The position numbers and the translations under genes are program-made. A DNA stretch of 64,000 nt, from contig NZ_CP014616.1 in NCBI RefSeq assembly GCF_001590685.1, positions 3,347,001 through 3,411,000 of the forward strand. Reading direction: 5' to 3'. The stretch is from Sporosarcina psychrophila. Its GTDB lineage: Bacteria; Bacillota; Bacilli; Bacillales_A; Planococcaceae. The notes under the pieces are model-generated. The model was not told where the DNA came from, ran no database searches, and saw only the letters and a program-made list of their open reading frames with translations. Positions 18,530 through 26,042 of the stretch are shown piece after piece (position 1 is the first letter of the stretch; the number at the start of each line of letters is the position of its first letter).

Positions 18530-18680
18530 GCGCAAAGCGCCGTTCAGCCCCGACAGGCATAAGATGGTTTGCGAGGAGGCGCACTTCAGCCACCACAGCA
18601 AAACGATTTATGACCCAAGGGGGTGGCGCCTGGAGCTAGACACTGTTCCGTATCAAAAACCGTACACTTATTTTTCTTTA
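18530..18680 (+). repeat. Dispersed structured repeat, copy 1
   Basis: The element begins GAAAAGCGCAAAGCGCCG and ends GGAGCTAGACACTGTTCCG, then a conserved flank (AAAACC.TACACTTA). Its middle, with CAGCCCCGACAGGCATAAG and AGCAAAACGATTTATGACCC, matches the copy at 32931-33058 in opposite orientation. It fills the region upstream of panE. No gene is present. Confidence 0.85.
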
Positions 18681-18684
18681 ATTG

Positions 18685-18717
18685 AAAAGGCCCACCTGAA
18701 CTTCAGTGGACCTTTTT
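18685..18717. terminator. Terminator of the carboxyltransferase gene (bidirectional hairpin)
   Basis: A hairpin pairs AAAAGGCCCACCTGAA with TTCAGTGGACCTTTT around a two-base core. It is flanked by T-runs on both strands and lies 15 bp past the stop codon of the minus-strand gene. Confidence 0.8.
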
Positions 18718-18731
18718 TGTTCTATACTCGA

Positions 18732-20282
18732 TTATACAGGATAAACTGGATGTTTTCTTGGTGGTTGTGGAACATCTTTTGTACTGTAGAAACGATATCT
18801 ATCCGCAAGCACACCTCTTAAGCTTGATGGTGCTACAATTTCATCAATAATCAGTTCAGATGCCATCTTATAAATATCAATTTCTTCTTTGTATTCCTTA
18901 TGTTTTTCCTGAACAAACGCAATCCGCTCTTTTGGATCTTCAATCGCTTCGATTTTATTCGAATAGACTGCATTTACTGCTGCTTCAGGTCCCATAACCG
19001 CAATTTGAGCAGTCGGTAACGCGATACAGACATCCGGCTCAAACGCTGGACCTGCCATCGCGTACAGTCCAGCTCCATAAGCTTTCCGGACAATAACTGA
19101 TATTTTCGGAACAGTCGCTGAACTCATCGCCATAATTAATTTCGCGCCGTGGCGAATAATTCCTGCACGCTCAACTTTCGTTCCAATCATAAAGCCCGGA
19201 ACGTCGGCAAGGAATAGCAGAGGAATAGAGAATGCATCACAAAGATTAATGAATTTCGTTGCTTTGTCTGCAGAATCCACAAACAAAACTCCACCTTTTA
19301 CTTTCGGTTGATTGGCAATGATACCAACCGGTTGTCCTTCGATTCTAGCCAAACCTGTAATAATTTCACCGGCAAATAATTTCTTAACGTCAAAGTAACT
19401 GCCATCATCAATTAATGCGTCAATCGCTTCATACATATCAAATGGCGCGTTTTGGTTTTCCGGAATGATTGCTTCAAGCGTTCGGCCTACTTTCGCCTCC
19501 ACCGTTTCTTTTAAAGCGGGTTTTTCTGTAAAGTTCGCAGGGAAATATGCTAGATAACGACGCGCTTCCGCAATCGCTTCTTCTTCATTCGCCGCAAGCA
19601 CATCGCCGCAACCACTCACTGAACAATGCATGCGGGCACCGCCCATTTCTTCCAGTGTTACTTTTTCACCGATTACTTTTTCGGCCATGCGCGGTGAACC
19701 TAAATACATCGACGCATTGCCCTCTACCATAATAACGATATCGCAAAATGCGGGTATGTACGCACCACCTGCAGCGGAAGGACCGAATAGAACACAAATT
19801 TGCGGGATGAAACCCGATAACCTCACTTGGTTGTGGAATATCTTCCCTGCACCGCGACGGTTCGGGAACATGTCAAGCTGATCTGTAATACGAGCTCCCG
19901 CTGAATCGACAAGATATAGCATTGGTACACGGTTCTTCTCTGCAATTTCCTGAATACGAATAATCTTCTCAACCGTACGGGCTCCCCATGACCCTGCCTT
20001 CACCGTTGAATCATTCGCCATCACACAAACCGTCTGGCCGTTCACTTTCCCCATCGCCGTAACGACACCATCCGCCGGTAAATCCCCTGCTTCACAATTG
20101 GCAAACCTACCGTCTTCTGTATATTCCCCGTCATCGAAAAGAAGTTCCAATCGATCACGGACGAAAAGTTTGTTCTGTTCTTTCAACTTTTCGTGATATT
20201 TTGGATGGCCCCCTGCAAAAACCCCTTGCAATTTCGCTTCAAGTTTTTCATTGTAAGCCGTCTGTTGTGTTATTTTAGTCAT
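18732..20282 (-). CDS. Acyl-CoA carboxylase, carboxyltransferase subunit (YngE/PccB/MccB type)
   Basis: This subunit moves the carboxyl group from carboxybiotin to an acyl-CoA. The 516 residues contain N- and C-terminal crotonase-fold halves, with the oxyanion motif GPSAAGGAYIPAF (about 174-186) and a second GVLFVDSADKATKF region near 330. It is in the class of propionyl-, methylcrotonyl- and geranyl-CoA carboxylase beta subunits rather than AccD (no zinc finger). Biotin carboxylase and carrier genes lie upstream on the same strand but are separated by a 500-bp repeat block. The acyl substrate cannot be told from sequence alone. In B. subtilis the similar yng operon is a mother-cell acyl-CoA pathway. 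Confidence 0.9.
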   Translation of the reverse strand: MTKITQQTAYNEKLEAKLQGVFAGGHPKYHEKLKEQNKLFVRDRLELLFDDGEYTEDGRFANCEAGDLPADGVVTAMGKVNGQTVCVMANDSTVKAGSWGARTVEKIIRIQEIAEKNRVPMLYLVDSAGARITDQLDMFPNRRGAGKIFHNQVRLSGFIPQICVLFGPSAAGGAYIPAFCDIVIMVEGNASMYLGSPRMAEKVIGEKVTLEEMGGARMHCSVSGCGDVLAANEEEAIAEARRYLAYFPANFTEKPALKETVEAKVGRTLEAIIPENQNAPFDMYEAIDALIDDGSYFDVKKLFAGEIITGLARIEGQPVGIIANQPKVKGGVLFVDSADKATKFINLCDAFSIPLLFLADVPGFMIGTKVERAGIIRHGAKLIMAMSSATVPKISVIVRKAYGAGLYAMAGPAFEPDVCIALPTAQIAVMGPEAAVNAVYSNKIEAIEDPKERIAFVQEKHKEYKEEIDIYKMASELIIDEIVAPSSLRGVLADRYRFYSTKDVPQPPRKHPVYPV

Positions 20283-20324
20283 TTATAAAACCCCTTTCAT
20301 CAACCATTTTCCCGCATTCCCTTA

Positions 20325-20789
20325 TGTCTAGCTCCAGCGCCTAGCCCCTCGAGTCGCTTCAGTCCTTAAGTTAAAGGCAAAAAGCGCCTTTATCTTTAGG
20401 CCTTCCAGCGCTTTTCGGGTCTACCAAGGCGCTTACGCTTTTCTATGACTAGCTCCAGCGGCCAGATGCTCGGGTCATAAGCCAGCCCAACTACGCGACA
20501 AAGAACACCGCTTCGCCGTTCCGTCTTATGCCTGTCGCGGGCCTACAGGATGTAGGTCACGCAGCCGTCGCCACACGATGTGGCGAATTTAGGCTGTGTT
20601 CATTGAAGGCCGTCTCCACTTTTCTATGTGTCTAGACTGAAGCGCCTAGCCCCTCGAGTCGCTTCAGTCCTAAAGTTAAAGGCAAAAAGCGCCTTTATCT
20701 TTAGGCCTTCCAGCGCTTTTCGGGTCTACCAAGGCGCTTACGCTTTTCTATGTCTAGACTCCAGCGCCTACCAAGGCGCTTACGCTTTT
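20325..20789 (-). repeat. Cluster of dispersed structured repeats, copy 2 (three partial or full units)
   Basis: Between the carrier protein and carboxyltransferase genes lie two near-identical about 120-bp units (around 20327-20446 and 20630-20752). A diverged middle unit rich in palindromes lies at 20447-20629, and a short end fragment at 20753-20789. Shared marks on the minus strand are AGAAAAGCGTAAGCGCC at one end and GGGGCTAGGCGC with TCTAGACA or GAGCTAGACA at the other. The fragment's GAAAAGCG end abuts the TAG stop of the carrier gene. The block holds no gene. Confidence 0.9.
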
Positions 20790-21005
20790 CTAGATTTCGA
20801 TTGTAGCTAGAACGTCTTCTTCGTTAACGAAATCGCCGACTTGTACATTAATCGTTGCTACTTTTCCAGCCGATTCCGCTTCAACCGGAATTTCCATTTT
20901 CATCGATTCGAGTACGATGATAACTTGTCCCGCTGTTACTTCTTCCCCTACCGCTGCGTTCACTGTAAACACTGTACCTGCCATCGTTGCTTTTAATGCT
21001 GTCAT
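20790..21005 (-). CDS. Biotin carboxyl carrier protein (biotinyl domain, YngHB type)
   Basis: A 71-residue stand-alone biotinyl domain. The biotinylation motif ESMKMEIP places the modified lysine at residue 36. The rest forms the flattened beta barrel of the biotinyl/lipoyl fold (TVFTVNAAVGEEV, GQVIIVLE, GDFVNEEDVLATIEI). The ATG at 21005 overlaps the biotin carboxylase stop (ATGA) with GGAGG upstream, so the two subunits are made together. The stop codon TAG directly adjoins the AAAAGCG end of a dispersed repeat. Confidence 0.95.
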   Translation of the reverse strand: MTALKATMAGTVFTVNAAVGEEVTAGQVIIVLESMKMEIPVEAESAGKVATINVQVGDFVNEEDVLATIEI

Positions 21006-22363
21006 TTTATTGTTTCCTCCTTTTGTTTTGCGCTCCATGTGTTTAAAACCGCTGTCGAATAGTCACCTGTAAGGAATTCCTCGGATTTCAGAAAATTATT
21101 GAATAGCGGTATATTCGTTTTCAAACCTTCAATTTCTACTTTTGAAAGGAAAGCTGCCGATTTTTGAATCGCTTCTTCCCGAGTTGTTGCGTGGACAATT
21201 ACTTTTGAGATGAGTGGATCATAGAAAGGCGTCACTTTCCCACCCTCAACATATCCTGAGTCAATACGGATTCCCGTAGTATCTCCCCAATTAAGTTTAT
21301 TAATTGTCCCCGGTGATGGCAAGAATTTAACCGGATCTTCCGCGTAAATACGGAATTCAATTGCATGGCCTGTCGACTTGATGCTCGTTTGGTCTATCAC
21401 AGGAAGCTTATTGCCGTTCGCAATTTCAAGTTGCCATTCGACAAGGTCAAACCCAGTCACTTCTTCAGTCACCGGATGTTCAACTTGAAGTCTAGTATTC
21501 ATTTCCAAAAAGTAGTGTTCATTATTTTCATCGACAATAAATTCGACCGTTCCTGCATTTTTATAAGAAACCGCTTTTGCTGCATCGACTGCCGCTTTAT
21601 AAAGACGATGGCGCGCTTCTTCCGGCAAGTGTGGTGAAGGTGATTCCTCAATCACTTTTTGGTTACGTCGTTGTACCGAACAATTACGTTCAAACAAATG
21701 GACAACATTTCCGAAGTTGTCTCCGAAAATCTGCACCTCGATATGACGGGCATTCGTTATGAATTTTTCAAGGAAAACAACATCATCCCCAAAATATGCT
21801 TTCGCTCGATTCTTTACGGATTGGAATTGTTGACTGAGCGCTTGCTCATCTTCACAACGAATCATACCGATCCCACCGCCGCCAGCACTCGCTTTCAGCA
21901 TGATCGGATAACCGATCTCAACTGCTGCACGCACGGCATCTTCCAAAGAAGTAATTCCTTCATCAGTTCCAGGTACGACCGGCACCCCTGCCGCTTTCAT
22001 CGTTACACGTGAACCGATTTTGTCACCCATCTTATCAATTGTATCTGCATCAGGCCCGATGAATTGGATTCCCGCAGCTTGTACTTTACGTACAAATTCT
22101 GCATTTTCAGAAAGAAGCCCGTACCCCGGATGAATGCCATCTACTCCCGCACGAACCGCAATTTCGATTATATCATCCGCTTTTAAATAGGATTGTTGAA
22201 CTTGTGCAGGTCCTAGCAAGAACGCCTCGTCCGCTTCTTTCACGAACGGCATGTCTGCGTCTGCTTCAGAATAGACAGCGACAGTGGCAATACCTAGACG
22301 TTTACAAGTCTTTATGATTCTAAGAGCGATTTCCCCACGATTCGCAATCAGTATTTTATCCAT
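21002..22363 (-). CDS. Biotin carboxylase subunit (YngHA/AccC type)
   Basis: Biotin carboxylase makes carboxybiotin from ATP and bicarbonate. The 453-residue protein starts MDKILIANRGEIALRII. It has the glycine-rich ATP loop KASAGGGGIGMI (about 157-168), the metal and ATP ligands around EMNTRLQVEHPVTE (about 287-300), and the family C-terminal lid. Length is typical of single-subunit AccC proteins. The ATG follows GGGGGATTAAT. A sigma-A promoter with an overlapping cre site lies upstream (22411-22438), so the set is probably repressed by CcpA. A separate AccC for fatty acid synthesis would be expected elsewhere. Confidence 0.92.
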   Translation of the reverse strand: MDKILIANRGEIALRIIKTCKRLGIATVAVYSEADADMPFVKEADEAFLLGPAQVQQSYLKADDIIEIAVRAGVDGIHPGYGLLSENAEFVRKVQAAGIQFIGPDADTIDKMGDKIGSRVTMKAAGVPVVPGTDEGITSLEDAVRAAVEIGYPIMLKASAGGGGIGMIRCEDEQALSQQFQSVKNRAKAYFGDDVVFLEKFITNARHIEVQIFGDNFGNVVHLFERNCSVQRRNQKVIEESPSPHLPEEARHRLYKAAVDAAKAVSYKNAGTVEFIVDENNEHYFLEMNTRLQVEHPVTEEVTGFDLVEWQLEIANGNKLPVIDQTSIKSTGHAIEFRIYAEDPVKFLPSPGTINKLNWGDTTGIRIDSGYVEGGKVTPFYDPLISKVIVHATTREEAIQKSAAFLSKVEIEGLKTNIPLFNNFLKSEEFLTGDYSTAVLNTWSAKQKEETIK

Positions 22364-22410
22364 ATTAATCCCCCAAACAATTTGATGTGTATTTCTCCAT
22401 CCCTCTCTAG

Positions 22411-22438
22411 TTTATACGATGAATGAAAGCGATTTCAA
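22411..22438 (-). promoter_or_regulatory. Promoter and overlapping cre (CcpA) site of the acyl-CoA carboxylase genes
   Basis: On the minus strand TTGAAA (complement of 22433-22438) and TATAAA (complement of 22411-22416) are separated by 16 bp. The sequence TGAAATCGCTTTCA (complement of 22424-22437) covers the -35 box. It fits the cre consensus TGWNANCGNTNWCA at every fixed position and is nearly palindromic. Binding of CcpA there would block the polymerase. Confidence 0.8.
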
Positions 22439-22536
22439 CCTTTGTCTGAAAAAAACATCTTTTCATGCCATTTCAACTAGTCAATTTCCGGAAGTTTTAA
22501 CTTCAAAATGGTTTTGTGCGATTAAAAAGTCGTGGC

Positions 22537-22641
22537 GGTCATAATACGGCTGATGCCAAGCATAATAGGGCTCATGCCGGTCATAATCGTACCCAAGGCG
22601 AGCATAACTGGCCCCATGCCGGTCATAACAAGATGGACGGT
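22537..22641. repeat. Five 21-bp tandem repeats upstream of the carboxylase promoter
   Basis: Five diverged units of exactly 21 bp start at 22537, 22558, 22579, 22600 and 22621. Each has the core GCATAAT/GTCATAAY at its start, and most end in CATGCC or a variant. The period is two DNA turns and seven codons, so one frame reads a seven-residue His-Asn repeat. There is no ribosome binding site or start that supports translation. It lies 100-200 bp upstream of the cre-promoter. Confidence 0.85.
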
Positions 22642-22703
22642 CCCAATCAAAGCAAAAAACGCCTTATAACTAAGGGACAATACTTAACTTATTTAATTCA
22701 ATT

Positions 22704-22742
22704 AAAAAAACCGTTGCACATGCATAGGACATGTACAGCGGT
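22704..22742 (-). terminator. Terminator of the crotonase-family gene
   Basis: A 13-bp stem with mismatches (22710-22722 with 22730-22742) is followed on the minus strand by T7. It lies 13 bp past the stop codon at 22755 and isolates that gene from the biotin carboxylase gene. Confidence 0.85.
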
Positions 22743-22754
22743 CTTTGAAACAAT

Positions 22755-23513
22755 TTATTTTTTCGATAAAAACTGCGCCACTTCTTCATGGTGTGCATCA
22801 CTTCCCCAAAGAATTGAACATTGACGCGACTCTTCAATCATTCGGTCACGAATAAAATCAGCTGTCCATTTCCGAATAGCAATCGTTTTATACGCTCGAT
22901 GGACAGCCGGATGATGCGCGGACATTTTGGCAAGAAACCGTTGAAGCCCGTTTTCAGCAGTGCCCTCATAAGTTTCAGTTGCCCAACCCGCTTCAAACAT
23001 TTCATCAGCCGTATGCACCCCAGCTTCAGACAGTAGGCGCAACACACGGTCATGCTTGCCATCTTTTTCAAACAGCAGCGTAGCACCGCCCCAACCCGTA
23101 GTAATAGCAAGTGTCCCTTGAATGAAACCAGCCTTTGCTGTGGATGACATGACCCTGTAATCACAAGCAGTAGCAATTTCACAACCACCACCTACGGCAG
23201 CACCATTGATGAGCGCAATGACAGGCATCGGTAGCGTAGCAACCCGGTATAATAGGCCCGCCATTCTGCTTAGCATTGGATATGCCTCATCGGACGTACG
23301 TAAGGCATGAAATTCAGATAAATCTCCACCCGAACAGAATGCCCGATCTCCCGCACCCGTAATGACGGCATATGCGACTTCTTCATTATTTTCAATACGA
23401 TTTAGAAATTGTTCGAGGCCATCCATAACCGTATAGTTAATGGCGTTGCGCATTTCAGGACGGTCAATTGTAAAAGTAGCAATTCCATTTTCGATAGCAA
23501 TTGTGTAAGACAT
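22755..23513 (-). CDS. Enoyl-CoA hydratase/isomerase (crotonase) family protein
   Basis: A 252-residue crotonase-fold protein acting on acyl-CoA thioesters. Oxyanion-hole motifs are CSGGDLSEF (60-68) and GAAVGGGCEIATACDYR (104-120), which includes the first catalytic Glu (112). The second hydratase Glu, normally in a PE motif after AxF, is absent: the region reads AGFIQGT with Thr134, then TTGWGGATLLFE. From memory this spacing resembles ethylmalonyl-CoA decarboxylase (ECHDC1) more than classical hydratases, so water addition is doubtful. I chose the ATG at 23513, eight bases after GGGGGG; an ATG at 23519 is too close. It precedes the acyl-CoA carboxylase genes on the same strand but has its own terminator. 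Confidence 0.85.
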   Translation of the reverse strand: MSYTIAIENGIATFTIDRPEMRNAINYTVMDGLEQFLNRIENNEEVAYAVITGAGDRAFCSGGDLSEFHALRTSDEAYPMLSRMAGLLYRVATLPMPVIALINGAAVGGGCEIATACDYRVMSSTAKAGFIQGTLAITTGWGGATLLFEKDGKHDRVLRLLSEAGVHTADEMFEAGWATETYEGTAENGLQRFLAKMSAHHPAVHRAYKTIAIRKWTADFIRDRMIEESRQCSILWGSDAHHEEVAQFLSKK

Positions 23514-23565
23514 GTCCATTCCCCCCATTGTGTGTATAATTTGAATAAAGATTTCCTTCAAATAC

Positions 23566-23762
23566 GCTTCGGCACTCCGGGGTGCCTTCCGCTTTTCTTA
23601 CTGTCTAGCTGCAGGCGTCAGCCCCTCGAGTCGCTTCAGTCCACAGGAAAAGGCAAAGAGCGCCTTTTTCCTGTGGACTTCCAGCGCTTGTCGGGGCTAA
23701 ACGACGCCTTCCGCTTTTCTTGTTGTCCAGCTACAGCGGCCGCTTCCGCTTTTCTTGGGTAT
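23566..23762 (-). repeat. Dispersed structured repeat, copy 3 (full unit plus fragments)
   Basis: On the minus strand the unit reads AGAAAAGCGGAAGGCGTCG, then TAGCCCCGACAAGCGCTGG, a hairpin whose arms are CCACAGGAAAA and its complement, GACTGAAGCGACTCGAGGGG, and CTGCAGCTAGACAG. Shorter end fragments flank it on both sides. It lies between the rpmF terminator and the crotonase gene. Confidence 0.9.
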
Positions 23763-23764
23763 AG

Positions 23765-23803
23765 AAAAAAGGCCACCGTGAGCCATGGTCTCACGGTAGC
23801 CTT
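23765..23803 (-). terminator. Terminator of ylbN-rpmF
   Basis: The stem AAGGCCACCGTGAG (23769-23782) pairs with CTCACGGTAGCCTT (23790-23803) and is followed on the minus strand by T6. It starts 17 bp past the rpmF stop. Confidence 0.9.
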
Positions 23804-23819
23804 CATAGGCAAATCTTAC

Positions 23820-23993
23820 TTATTCGCCTACAACTTCTTTTCCTTTGTAATGACCGCATGATTTACAAATGCGGTGAGCCAATTTGATTTCGCCACAGTT
23901 AGTACAAGTAGTCATTCCCGGTACTTGCAATTTATAATGCGTACGGCGCTTGTTTTTAACTGTTTTGGATGTTCTTCTTTTTGGTACAGCCAT
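23820..23993 (-). CDS. rpmF: 50S ribosomal protein L32
   Basis: A 57-residue basic protein beginning [11 protein letters not shown], the L32 signature, with a zinc ribbon formed by CTNC (about 30-33) and CKSC (about 43-46). It is therefore the zinc-binding form. The ATG at 23993 follows AGGAGGTGCC and gives the standard L32 N-terminus; a start at 24002 is less likely. It lies downstream of ylbN, an arrangement kept across Bacillales. Confidence 0.98.
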   Translation of the reverse strand: MAVPKRRTSKTVKNKRRTHYKLQVPGMTTCTNCGEIKLAHRICKSCGHYKGKEVVGE

Positions 23994-24016
23994 CTGGGGC
24001 ACCTCCTTACGTTCGC

Positions 24017-24550
24017 CTATTCGTCCTTGGATTCAAAGAACTTTGCCAAATCGGCAAGTCTAGGATCCACTTTCGTTTCCAGTTCCTTACGGAGCCTGGC
24101 ATTGTACACCTCGTCAGTCGCGTATGACCAGCCTTTTCCTTCAGCCTCTTGCATATCATCAGCATTTTCGCTGAAAATTTGAAGCGGCACTTCAAGGAGG
24201 ACGAGCTCCTCAAATACAGGGGTCGGATCGACTACCTCACCCACAACAGGATGAATTTCATCATCTGATGCGAGAACTTCTTCATCCCAGCTGAACTGTT
24301 CGTCAGCTTCGATTACGAATGGTAATTCGACGTCTTCCCATGTTCGTGAACAGGGTAATGTCAACGTACCTTCGAGCCGGAATCGGCATATCAATTTCTT
24401 GGAGCTGATTGTACAACTTCCGGTCACTCGGACAGGCGTAATATTCCGGATTTCCGGATTCCGTTTTTTCACGGATTCAAGGTCGACAGCTTCGTCAAGC
24501 GGCATCGCACCTTGTCTGTATCTCTGCAATTGATGGATTGACCATTTCAT
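24017..24550 (-). CDS. ylbN: YlbN/DUF177 (YceD) family protein
   Basis: A 177-residue acidic cytoplasmic protein of the DUF177 family, which in most bacteria is encoded beside rpmF. It carries the motif [20 protein letters not shown] (about 57-76) and the acidic middle region. In plants and bacteria the family is linked to 23S rRNA processing, but a molecular activity is not shown. The ATG at 24550 follows GAGGTGATAGAC. A near-perfect sigma-A promoter lies just upstream, so ylbN-rpmF form a transcript ending at 23765. Confidence 0.93.
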   Translation of the reverse strand: MKWSIHQLQRYRQGAMPLDEAVDLESVKKRNPEIRNITPVRVTGSCTISSKKLICRFRLEGTLTLPCSRTWEDVELPFVIEADEQFSWDEEVLASDDEIHPVVGEVVDPTPVFEELVLLEVPLQIFSENADDMQEAEGKGWSYATDEVYNARLRKELETKVDPRLADLAKFFESKDE

Positions 24551-24577
24551 GTCTATCACCTCAAGACAACAATGTTG

Positions 24578-24606
24578 ATTATATAATGGGCGAAAAGGGA
24601 TGTCAA
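24578..24606 (-). promoter_or_regulatory. Consensus sigma-A promoter of ylbN-rpmF
   Basis: TTGACA (complement of 24601-24606) and TATAAT (complement of 24578-24583), both perfect, are separated by exactly 17 bp. Strong expression is expected, as for a ribosomal protein operon. Confidence 0.93.
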
Positions 24607-24615
24607 GATATTTTC

Positions 24616-24645
24616 TTGTCACTTCGTCAGCCGCATAGGTATAAT
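24616..24645 (+). promoter_or_regulatory. Sigma-A promoter of tmcAL
   Basis: TTGTCA (24616-24621) and TATAAT (24640-24645) are separated by 18 bp and face away from the ylbN promoter. The -35 boxes of the two divergent promoters are only 9 bp apart. Confidence 0.8.
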
Positions 24646-24676
24646 TAATATTCATTGTAGCAAAGGAGTGTCGAAT

Positions 24677-25897
24677 TTGAAAGCTTCAGGAATTATCGTC
24701 GAATATAACCCGTTTCACAACGGGCATCTTTATCACGCGATACAAGCAAAAATAACAACTGGCGCGGATGTTGTAATTGCCGTCATGAGCGGTAATTTCC
24801 TACAACGGGGGGAACCTGCATTTGTTGATAAATGGTCCCGGGCGAACATGGCCTTGAAAAACGGTGTGGACATCGTTTTGGAGCTTCCTTATGCATTCGC
24901 GACATCTAATGCCCCATCCTTCGCCAGAGGTGCTATTCAGCTACTGGACGCTGCTCAGTGCAGTGCTTTCTGCTTCGGTAGCGAAGATGGTGAAGTTAAC
25001 TCTTTCGAAAGAAGTCTTCTTCTTCTCCAACAAGCCGGCGACAATTATGAACAAACTGTGAAAGATGCTGTCAGCCGGGGACTCAGTTATCCAAAAGCGT
25101 TGAATGAGGCTTACACCATGGCCGCCAATTCCTCAACAATCGAAGGACCACTTGCTGATCTCTCGAAACCGAACAACATTTTAGGTTTTCATTATATGGA
25201 AGCTGCTAGGAATATTGACTCCGAAATGAAAGCCGTCACAATCCCGCGCATTGTCGCCCAGTACCATGACGACGCTGTAGCAGGTAACCCAATTGCAAGT
25301 GCAACCGGCATCAGAAAATCCTTTTTTGAATCAGAGACGCTCGGAACGATTACAGACTTCATGCCAGATACAGCACTCGAACTTCTACACGATTGGCAAG
25401 CGGAAAATCAATCTTTTGGAAACTGGCCGACTTTCTATCCCCAGCTCCGTTTCACAATTTTACGGGAAGGACCAAAACGACTTGCGATGATTGCAGACGT
25501 AACGGAAGGAATTGAGAATCTGTTGTACCGCGCGGCAGCCGATAACGGCACATTTGAAGGCTTCATGAAGGACGTGAAATCCAAAAGGTACACTTGGACC
25601 CGACTTCAGCGCATGCTTACTCATATATTTACCGGGTTTACGTACGATATACGGAGCAGTATGAAAACTCCTTCCTATCTACGATTACTTGGAATGACAT
25701 CGGCCGGAAGATTATATTTGAATGAACATAAAAAAAGGCTGAAGCTTCCTCTAATTAGCAAAGCAGCCGCCTTTTCAAATCCTTCACTTGATTTCGATAT
25801 CCACGCAGCGGATATGTACGCACTCGGTATCGGAAACGGCACTTCTAGTTCCCGAATCGGTGTTGATTACAATACACACCCAATTATCATTCAGTGA
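24677..25897 (+). CDS. tmcAL: tRNA(Met) cytidine acetate ligase TmcAL (YlbM)
   Basis: TmcAL makes N4-acetylcytidine at the wobble position of elongator tRNA-Met, using acetate and ATP. The 406-residue protein has the nucleotidyltransferase motif YNPFHNGH near its N-terminus. It also has the motif VIAVMSGNFLQRGEPAF, with KWSRA after it, and FGSEDGE. I chose the TTG at 24677, eight bases after AAAGGAG, giving the family start MKASGIIVEYNPF. A GTG at 24668 overlaps the ribosome binding site. It is divergent from ylbN as in B. subtilis. Confidence 0.95.
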   Translation: MKASGIIVEYNPFHNGHLYHAIQAKITTGADVVIAVMSGNFLQRGEPAFVDKWSRANMALKNGVDIVLELPYAFATSNAPSFARGAIQLLDAAQCSAFCFGSEDGEVNSFERSLLLLQQAGDNYEQTVKDAVSRGLSYPKALNEAYTMAANSSTIEGPLADLSKPNNILGFHYMEAARNIDSEMKAVTIPRIVAQYHDDAVAGNPIASATGIRKSFFESETLGTITDFMPDTALELLHDWQAENQSFGNWPTFYPQLRFTILREGPKRLAMIADVTEGIENLLYRAAADNGTFEGFMKDVKSKRYTWTRLQRMLTHIFTGFTYDIRSSMKTPSYLRLLGMTSAGRLYLNEHKKRLKLPLISKAAAFSNPSLDFDIHAADMYALGIGNGTSSSRIGVDYNTHPIIIQ

Positions 25898-25918
25898 AGA
25901 TGTTAGTTTGAGATAAAG

Positions 25919-25990
25919 ATTCCGTTCAACTCCGCTTCGGTGCTCGGGGATGGCTTCGGCTCCCCCTGTAAGGCGCCTTCGCTAAATTTA
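25919..25990. repeat. Intergenic hairpin repeat (short GC-rich family), second copy
   Basis: The gap between the convergent tmcAL and ylbL genes contains GGGGATGGCTTCGGCTCCCC, a tight stem, followed by CTGTAAGGCGCCTTCGCTAA. The last part matches the element at 6907-6931 nearly base for base. It may also serve as a terminator. Confidence 0.75.
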
Positions 25991-26042
25991 CATGGCAGTT
26001 ACTGGCACCACACACCGCATAGAAAAGACCACACCAAACAAC

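Noticed and set aside
22516..22824. 102-codon frame with a seven-residue His-Asn repeat
   Set aside because: The 21-bp DNA period alone keeps the frame open. It has no ribosome binding site and runs through a terminator into the antisense of the crotonase gene.
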